NCBI GenBank assembly: GCA_054601695.1
Contig: BAAHQB010000431.1
Location: forward strand, 1-64,000
Reading direction: 5' to 3'
Length of the DNA stretch: 64,000 nt
From: Amorphochlora amoebiformis
Taxonomy: Eukaryota > Cercozoa > Chlorarachniophyceae
The notes below the pieces were generated by a model that worked only from the letters and a program-made list of their open reading frames with translations, had not been told where the DNA came from and searched no databases. Made by a program: the position numbers and the translations under genes. Below are positions 1-64,000 of the stretch, piece after piece (the first letter of the stretch is position 1; each line of letters opens with the position of its first letter).

Positions 1-6
1 ATCTAG

Positions 7-9584
<9,578 letters not shown>

Positions 9585-10928
9585 ATTGAGAATTGAAGTT
9601 ATTTATTAATTAATGTCCTTCTCTCACTAGTCTCAAAGAGTCTTGAGGGACAAAAAAACTAGAAAAAAAACTAGAAAAGATGATAGTGGTCAAGTTCACA
9701 CGTCACATACTAGCTCGATCTAGTCGATAGATGGATGAGTGCACTCTATCTGGTCGAATATTAATCTAAGCTAGTTGAAACTTGATACTGAATATAAGCT
9801 AGATAAGGCTTTGTGCTAGCTGGTGGCATGAACCTAGTCTAGCTACAGACTAGACAGAGCTAGTGGACACAGGCCAATCCTTTCAAGCTTTTGTGCTTGC
9901 TTTCGGTAGCTCAAAAACTGCGTACGTATATCACTTCAAACTGAAATACGTAAACGTACGTAATACTAGCTAGAATATACCCGAATCACAAGTAGTCTAA
10001 CTTGGTTAGTGTATCTAGGTGTATAGCTACATATATAAATTTGTATACTATGATATATAATTATATATGGTGTTACTATTGTACTAGTTTAGTACGCATC
10101 ATGATATTAGTCATACTGATTAATTGTCTAGATTGTGCCGCATGATACTGTCACGCATTAATGTATACAAGCCAGTACGTATCTAGGTATACGTATACTA
10201 TCGGATTTAGCGGTACGCGTCCTTAGCGTGGCCGTAGAGTCTATATCATGATACTGTGACCCAGCTAGTAGCTAGAGTAGAGCTAATACGTACCAGTACT
10301 ACTAAAGCTAATATGATACCATGATCATGATGCGAGTGTGTTAACAATTGTTCGCACTACTACTTATATACAACATTGTCACAAGTTGTGAAGTTGTAAT
10401 GATCCCTAGGATCCACTGGTACTAGTGGTAGGCCACGGTCACGCGGCGTCTGTGACACACACCACATACGTCTAGTACGTACGTAAACTTATCAGCTATA
10501 CACTAGACTAGTAGATACACTGTGACACGTCGCAGATGAAACTTGTAACGCTGCGTATCTAGTAATCATCGAGTGCGTACGTACGTACGTACTAGTTCTA
10601 GTAGTATAGTAAATCAAATTAGTAAATATCTATAATTCTATTACCGACTAAATAATGATACGCATAGCCTAGATAGCGTCGAATACTTACTGGTTGTATG
10701 TCTACAAACTAGAGAAAAAGCACAAGAAGAACACACGCACAGCACACAAGAGCCTTAAGCTTTTCATCCTGGCAGGTAGTGTGGATTTTTCTAGAGTTTA
10801 ACGGGTCAACGTGACGGCATATGCGATTGAAGGTCGAACGAAATTGACAGCTGTACACATTGAACTAAAGTTCAAAGCTTGTTCCAGATGGATACTAATT
10901 TCTTCTTGGCTTTGTTCTAATGGTATGT
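9585..10928. other. Convergent intergenic spacer, CTAG/GTAC-word rich
   Basis: This lies between the stop codons of the CNNM-like (+) and HELLS-like (-) genes. It has no convincing coding potential and no long TA run. From about 9690 to 10690 it is dense in CTAG, ACTAGT, GTAC and TACGTA words (for example the run TACGTACGTACGTACTAG near 10575). The 3' UTRs and polyadenylation sites of both genes should be here, but I cannot place them. Similar sequence fills the other two tail-to-tail spacers. Confidence 0.7.
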
Positions 10929-16861
<5,933 letters not shown>

Positions 16862-17087
16862 CTGAACAAAAATAAGATTAAATTGGCACAAGGAAGTTCA
16901 GGTACAGTGTGTCGACTGTTACTTTGCGTATTTCGCATCAGAGGTAGTGGTAGGCATGCCCTTTTTGCAACCGGGACGAATGGCGGCAAGAATGTGGCGG
17001 GAAGAACTGGAACTTTTTCAAAAATATCTTTTCGGTTATTTGAATCATGGCCTGACTCTTGGCTTCCGTGGGACATTGGCAGGACAC
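16862..17087. promoter_or_regulatory. Divergent promoter region, HELLS-like / SANT gene
   Basis: This is the gap between the most 5' recognised exon of the HELLS-like gene (-) and the chosen ATG of the SANT gene (+). It must hold both promoters, or the first exon of the HELLS-like gene, or both. Open frames exist on both strands (for example a plus frame from 16947), so first exons could overlap. No core promoter motif is identifiable. Confidence 0.4.
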
Positions 17088-18238
17088 ATGGCCACGACCG
17101 TGGCACACGCTGCTGCCGAAAGTTCATCGGACGGAAAAGAGGCGTCTAACAAAGACACCGAAAGGAGAAAAATGAGACTATGGGATGATAAGAGCGACAT
17201 CCAGCATGGAAACAGGAAGCGGAAGAAGTGCACACCGTACGATCTGGTGGGACTGCGGCTGCCAGTTGTGGTTGTCTTATGTTGTGTGAATTTTCAGGCA
17301 GATTTCTTGGCGGAGAATAGAAGCAATACTGGCTACAAGCTCCGCGAGACCGTGGACGAGTTTCTGGATCGCAGCGTAACAAAAAACCTTCTTTTCCGTA
17401 AATATCGTGATGAAAGCTCATAAAAATATACAACCAAAGGGGGAGCTCTTCTTCGCCAAGCGAGACTCAAGAGATCAGGTATTCAGCTCTCAATGTTTGT
17501 GGAATCGTCTTACATTAATGAAACGTTTAATTTTCCATAAAGCTCTGGCAAGAGTTGGAATCCGGCTTCGAGAGAGCAAGGTTGAAACCAAAAGCCGATG
17601 TCCACTTTCCAAACGTCCGTACGTACGTTATGGCAATCCACTGCCAGCATTTGAGCACATTATAACGCCCAAATTCTTAACTTAACCACACACAAACCTT
17701 AGGATCCCGCCCAGATACCTAGCCCAAGGCGTGGGAAGAGAGTCTCGGGTGTGGGAAACTTGGACGCCGTATGATATGGCGATCTTCGAGGCTGGGGTAT
17801 CACTCTACATTTCACATTTTTTAAACTTTGATGACGCGAGTTCGGGTGGTGAATAGCGATATTTGATGGATGTTGCGTTGGGGTTTCTCCTCTTTGTTCC
17901 GCGTACTCCATCTTTTTCCCAGGTATGCGCCAACGGGAAAATATTTCACAAGACTCGGAAGCTGTTGCCCCACAAGACGATTAATGAGGTATTCAGACTG
18001 TCATGGAATTTGGTGTGCCGGTGTGCACCCCTTGTGTATTACTACTCGTCCTTTCCAACTGCGCTCAGTACCTCCCTTCTCTTCCTACTTTGTTATTTAC
18101 ATATATACAGTATGTAAATTTACATATTTTAAACATAATATATATATTTTTGTGCACACGTTTGTATGTATAATGTTTTCACATTAATTGATTATATGTA
18201 AATGAATGAAAATGTAACTATATATACGTATATATACA

Positions 18239-18301
<63 letters not shown>

Positions 18302-18355
18302 TATATATAACATACAAATCCGACAATTACATTTTCATCATGGAGACAGACATCC

Positions 18356-18407
<52 letters not shown>

Positions 18408-18460
18408 CATCCCTCAATCAACTTCCAAAATTCTTCTCTCTCTAGAGATTCTCACCCCTC

Positions 18461-18501
<41 letters not shown>

Positions 18502-18527
18502 ATATGAGGTATATATATACACTCACC

Positions 18528-18577
<50 letters not shown>

Positions 18578-18856
18578 TATGTATATAATATGTATATATA
18601 TATGTATAAATATATGTACATATATGCTTAAATTTACTATGTAATATTCATAAAAATGTATACATATGTATAAAAACACATATATATATATATATATATG
18701 TGTATATATATACCCCCACAGATCATCACATTCTTTTATGCATGGAAAGCAAGCTCTCACTATCACATGTGGAAAAAGTTCAAGCGGAATACGTACAAGG
18801 TCGTCGGTGAGGAGCAACGGCGGAAGATTCAGGACAAGATGGAGGGCTTTTCATAA
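17088..18856 (+). CDS. SANT-domain (ELM2-SANT-like) chromatin protein
   Basis: Exons read on the plus strand: 17088-17246, 17298-17397, 17440-17478, 17543-17580, 17703-17796, 17923-17988, 18722-18856 (TAA). The last three give [15 protein letters not shown], then [19 protein letters not shown], then [20 protein letters not shown]. This is the SANT fold as found after ELM2 domains in MIER, CoREST and MTA proteins, where it binds histone deacetylases or histone tails. The exon pair before it ([29 protein letters not shown]) could be the end of ELM2. A basic tail of about 25 residues follows. The N-terminal part is weaker: joining 17397 to 17440 breaks phase, so an exon border there is wrong or missing. 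The ATG at 17088 is a guess from the codon pattern. The 51-nt intron 17247-17297 is a typical short intron of this genome. Only the last intron carries TA repeats. Confidence 0.72.
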
Positions 18857-19180
18857 CCGGTCGTATTAAGCACTAAGTCAAAGTTGCAAAGATTATTGCA
18901 TCTGGACTGCTAATAGTACATGTACTGAGTCAATTACTAGAATTAGTCTTGAAATTAAGCTACATTAAACCTACGACTGTCTTGAGTCTATCTAGCTATC
19001 TACTAGATCTAGTCTATGAGTCTTGATTCTGGTACTAAACACACTAGATCTAGAAGATATAGTCTCTAGAGTCTATCCCGAACGTATCTAGGTATGTGAA
19101 ATCTAGACTATGTAAATCTAGACTATGTACACGTGTGCTCTCTACGTAGCTTCTGTGCAAGTGCTACGGCTAATCGATAT

Positions 19181-19211
<31 letters not shown>

Positions 19212-19646
19212 CTAGATTATATATGCTATATATGCTATATATGCTATATATATATATATATATAATTATATATGTATATTACTAGATTATATATCTAGTA
19301 TATATATAAAAATATATCTAGATATATATATATATATATACATGTGTATGTATATTATAAATATAAATATAATATACATGTATATAAATACTACAGTGAT
19401 CTAGATGTTTATCTAGATTGTAAGTCTAGTAAGTAGATGATGGATCGTACTGGCGTGATACAGTTCTAGTAGAATATGATTTTCGTCCAGATGATCGATA
19501 GACTCGTAGTCGCTGAGACCTCATGGTGTAATACTTCTAGCACTAACTATACTTAGTATTAATGATCGATGATTAGTACTAGTAGTAATTAAACTTTCTT
19601 CTATCTATTTTCTTACTTAGAAACTTCTTTACATTTTCGTCAGGCG
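18857..19646. other. Convergent intergenic spacer, CTAG-rich
   Basis: This lies between the SANT gene stop (+) and the exonuclease gene stop (-). It is dense in CTAG and TCTAGA/ACTAGA words from about 18940 to 19600, with a short TA block at 19185-19345. No coding frame is supported. It matches the spacer style at 9.6-10.9 kb and 45.6-46.7 kb. Confidence 0.7.
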
Positions 19647-43935
<24,289 letters not shown>

Positions 43936-44195
43936 CTACACGCAAGATACGGAGATGAACAGGCAAACACTAAAGAGAGGGTGGGCATACTTTGAGCTTT
44001 CCATGTCCGCTCAGACTCCCATTCTTCCAGGACGCGAAGAATTAAAAATCATAGCCGAAAAACTCTTTCTAACAACTGGAAAAATCGGCCCCTTCTGGGG
44101 GATAGGCGCTGGCGCGAAGGTAAATGTGTGATCCGGCGCGTGAGGATATGCGATTGACAATGTGTATCTGTATTCAGGTTGTTGGAATCGAAGTC
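43936..44195. promoter_or_regulatory. Divergent promoter region, exonuclease gene / POLD2
   Basis: This lies between the first recognised exon of the exonuclease gene (-) and the chosen POLD2 ATG (+). It is free of TA repeats. Both strands are open for 60-100 codons, so it may contain first exons. On plus, a frame from 43835 ends at AAG|GTAAAT (44117) and joins in phase to 44180 via ATTCAG. On minus, a frame over 44176-44020 could splice into 43935. Coding use of either is undecided. Confidence 0.4.
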
Positions 44196-45618
44196 ATGCT
44201 TCAGGGTATCGACCAGAGTGCGTTGGATTTGGAGTTGAAATCGTTCAAGCAGATTGTACGACCATCTGTGAAGCTGGAGGTGAGTTTGTCATCATCAAAT
44301 ATTGTATTTCAACTCCTTACCCTCATCCACACAGTTGAACAAGCCTAGATTTGAGATCAAGGACAAGAAATTCGTGAATCAGTATGCCTCCCTGTACTTC
44401 AATCGTCTTATGGGGACCGTCCGTGTGGTGAAAGCGAGGGCGATGAAGAAATGGCCAGACACCCAGATCGCTTCAAAGCTCATTGTCGTCCCCAAGGGCA
44501 AGTGTGTCCTCATCGGCACGATCTTCAAGGAGATGAAGCTTCGTCCCAACGTCCTGGAGGAGTTCACTCAGCTTCGCTTCAAGACAGAGGAGCGAGATAC
44601 CTATTTTTCTTCCGACGACAGACTCGTAATCGAAGACAGCCACGCTCGGATCCCGATGAAATTCTTGTCGAGAGCATCCCTCCCATCCGTCAATGAGTTG
44701 GTGTCCGGGGTAATCGCAGGAGTTTTGGGGGAGCATGAGCCTAAGTCGGGCGTCTTCCAAGTGGAGGATATCGTGTTTGCTGGGATTCCTGAGCAGAAGA
44801 AGGCTGCAGCTCTCGAGGAGGACCAGTATGTAGCATTGGTATCAGGTCTACACATCGGGGACCCTTCGGTGGAGGTACAGGTCCAGATGATGGTCGACTT
44901 CTTGACGGGGATGAGCGGAGGGGCCAAGGAGCATGAGAGAGCCGCAAAGATAGTCCAGGTTGTTGTCGCGGGCAACTCCGTCCAGATTGAGGAGGAAGAA
45001 GACGCAAATTATGCGCACTTCACGACCAAGAACAGGAGCGAAAATGACCGCCAAGTGAATGAGAGCATCGCAACCGCCCTCCAAGATCTGGATATCGTTC
45101 TGACCTCTCTCACATCGAGCGTCAACGTTGTGCTCATGCCCGGAGAATCAGACCCCTCCAACTTCACCCTGCCTCAGCAACGGTTCCCTAAGTTTATGTT
45201 CCAGGCAGCAGGAAGCTTTTCCACCCTTCACTTTGCCACTAATCCGTGTGACGCCAGCGTTGCGGGTAGACAGCTCTTGGGAACATCAGGGCAAAACGTG
45301 GATGATATGGCGAAGTACTCGGTGGCCAAGTCTCCCATCGAGTACCTCGAGCGAACTCTACAGTGGCGCCATATAGCTCCAACGGCTCCTGATACGCTTG
45401 GATGCTACGCCTTCATGAATTCGGATCCATTCTTGATCGAGGACTGTCCACACATATACTTTGCGGCTAACCAGAAAGCGTTCGGCACAAAGCTCGTTGA
45501 AGGGGAAAACGGACAGCGCGTCCGATTGGTCTTGGTCCCAGATTTCTCCAAGACATGTACTATAGCACTTGTCAACCTGAGGACCTTGGAATGTGAAGAA
45601 GTCAAGTTTTCCATCTAG
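44196..45618 (+). CDS. POLD2: DNA polymerase delta small (B) subunit
   Basis: Two exons: 44196-44279 and 44335-45618 (TAG), with a 55-nt GTGAGT...CACAG intron; 455 residues, close to the usual POLD2 length. The order is an OB-fold region (FVNQYASLYFNRL, KCVLIGTIFKEMKLRPNVLEEF), then the calcineurin-like phosphoesterase fold that is catalytically dead in this family. Conserved blocks seen: YVALVSGLHIG, VVVAGNSV, VMPGESDPSNFTLPQQ, GTSGQNVDDM, PTAPDTLGCYAF, CPHIYFAANQKAFG, and a C-terminal ALVNLRTLECEEVKFSI. POLD2 bridges the catalytic subunit and POLD3 in the replicative polymerase. The gene is compact, with no TA tract, unlike both neighbours. The ATG at 44196 is chosen because it opens the frame just after an acceptor-like ATTCAG. 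An in-phase upstream exon would add about 100 residues, so the true N terminus could be longer. Confidence 0.95.
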
Positions 45619-45791
45619 CTTATTTGGCTGTCGACGTCATGCAATTAACACAATTATCAATGCTCAGATGAACTCAAGCTCGTTTATACTACATGTACAC
45701 ATATGTGTGAGGAATGAAAGCGAGAGCGAGGGAAGAACAAGGGGGGGAAGTGTTGCCACAAAAACACACACACATATATACATATATCTAG

Positions 45792-45831
<40 letters not shown>

Positions 45832-45896
45832 TGTATAAATGTATATATCTAGTAATGTATATATCCCTGTAACGTATATACACATATATACCTAGT

Positions 45897-45936
<40 letters not shown>

Positions 45937-46348
45937 TAAATACACATATGTGTGTATACAATTTAGAATATCATATTAACGGTTTCTGTCTAGCATCTAC
46001 TCTAGACTATGATATGTGTATAACTTCTAGTATCTCTTCTTGGCTGTGGTCATGGTACATTACCGTATATACTCTAGATACTAGATGTATTCAGGTCTAG
46101 AAGGTACCTTACTCTATAGTATACAAGCTGTAGCAAGTTAACTATAAGTTATAATTACTACGGTATATACTCTAGATACTGTATATGTCTACATGGAGGA
46201 GATCTAGTAGATACTAGAGATATCTAGGATGTACCGTGATCATACTAGTCACAGCCTACGGTTAAAAAATACTAGTCATTGAATATATAATATCTAGAAT
46301 ATACATCTAGATATATATATATATATATGTATGTCTATATAGATATAC

Positions 46349-46395
<47 letters not shown>

Positions 46396-46674
46396 AACCA
46401 ATTATAATTTATAATTCGATAGAGCTATTCATTTCGCAAGTTTCAAACAAGCAAAAACGGCTAATCATATAGCAAGCCGCGTCAATCAGTCTATGTCGGG
46501 CCGACGCAGGCGGCTCAGACGACTCGAGCATAGAAAATCCAGCGTGGAGATGTAGCTGGGATTATCCGCGAAATATAATTGGGAAAAGAAAAGTTCGGAG
46601 AATTTACGGAACGTGACGCCACCGTAACGTCACGGTGAAAAACGTCCTCTTGACGAGAATGGCGCACGTGCAAG
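45619..46674. other. Convergent intergenic spacer, CTAG-rich
   Basis: This lies between POLD2 (+) and the EEP gene (-). TA blocks at 45775-45960 and 46310-46395 flank a segment, about 45990-46310, dense in CTAG/TCTAGA/ACTAGT words. The remainder to 46674 is unique sequence, probably 3' UTR of the EEP gene. No coding frame is supported. Confidence 0.7.
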
Positions 46675-61636
<14,962 letters not shown>

Positions 61637-61652
61637 CTATCATGTATTCATT

Positions 61653-61705
<53 letters not shown>

Positions 61706-62035
61706 TTGTATATACATACTTGCACTGTACATAGGTTGGTCCTGATATGTCTTTACACACGATTGGTACACATGCCTGAAAAACAGTGGAATATGCACAG
61801 ATTGGTACATGCTCATTTTGTGTTTTGCAATATGTGTTGTTTGCGCATTCGGAGAAGGTGTGGAGAAAGGCTCATATATGAAAGCACATTCGCACCCGAA
61901 CACCCCGAACGTCCTCCTCCCCCCGCCCATCCTCTGGCTTTTTCTTCACATCCTTCCGCCGTCGACGAATCGACCAGAGGTATATCCCCAGGGCTCCTGC
62001 CGCAACGGCTGCCGCGAGGGCCAGGGGGAGCTTCG
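61637..62035. promoter_or_regulatory. Divergent promoter region, EEP gene / DGAT2-like gene
   Basis: This is the gap between the first recognised EEP exon (-) and the chosen ATG of the acyltransferase gene (+). It has one TA block (61655-61705) and then unique, fairly GC-rich sequence. Frames open on both strands near 61710-61990 may include the missing N-terminal exon of the EEP gene. No promoter element is recognised. Confidence 0.35.

Positions 62036-64000
<1,965 letters not shown>

Noticed and set aside
44379-45614. Several minus-strand and off-frame ORFs over POLD2
   Set aside because: Shadows of the conserved plus-strand POLD2 frame.

Overview
The window is nuclear DNA of a eukaryote, probably a unicellular alga or protist. 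The genes have many introns with GT-AG borders, and the introns are largely built of (TA)n microsatellite, with interstitial TTAGGG/CCCTAA telomere-type arrays and long CT, GA and CG tracts. The lineage cannot be fixed from the sequence alone. I found no rRNA, tRNA, CRISPR array or transposon coding region. Almost all long ORFs here (poly Tyr-Ile, Ser-Leu, Arg-Glu, Ala-Arg, Gly-Leu) are translations of simple repeats. The real genes are chains of short exons, which I joined by eye using splice sites, codon phase and protein family patterns.

Seven genes result, in strictly alternating orientation. (1) + 7-9584: 3' part of a CNNM/Mam3-like CBS-domain transporter. (2) - 16861-10929: HELLS/DDM1-type SNF2 chromatin remodeller. 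(3) + 17088-18856: SANT-domain (ELM2-SANT-like) chromatin protein. (4) - 43935-19647: large gene for a Mut-7/EXD3-like 3'-5' exonuclease. (5) + 44196-45618: DNA polymerase delta small subunit (POLD2). (6) - 61636-46675: CCR4/Angel/PDE12-like EEP exonuclease. (7) + 62036-end: DGAT2-family acyltransferase, cut off at its HPHG motif. The neighbours therefore form three tail-to-tail and three head-to-head pairs. All three tail-to-tail spacers (9.6-10.9, 18.9-19.6, 45.6-46.7 kb) carry a distinctive sequence rich in CTAG, GTAC and ACTAGT words, unlike the TA introns.

The most unusual feature is a recurring array type I call exon-edge echoes. Many exons are accompanied by tandem copies of one half of themselves, separated by (TA)n. 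Copies lying upstream of an exon (in transcription sense) carry the exon's 5' part with its 3' splice site. Copies lying downstream carry the exon's 3' part with its 5' splice site. I traced about 20 such arrays in genes 1, 4 and 6, with 1 to about 13 copies each. Expanded introns usually start as G|GTATATAT and end as (AT)nAG, so the repeat runs into the splice sites. Other introns of the same genes are repeat-free and only about 50-120 nt long. Functionally the set is mixed (ion transport, chromatin, replication, RNA or DNA 3'-end nucleases, lipid synthesis), and nothing suggests one pathway.
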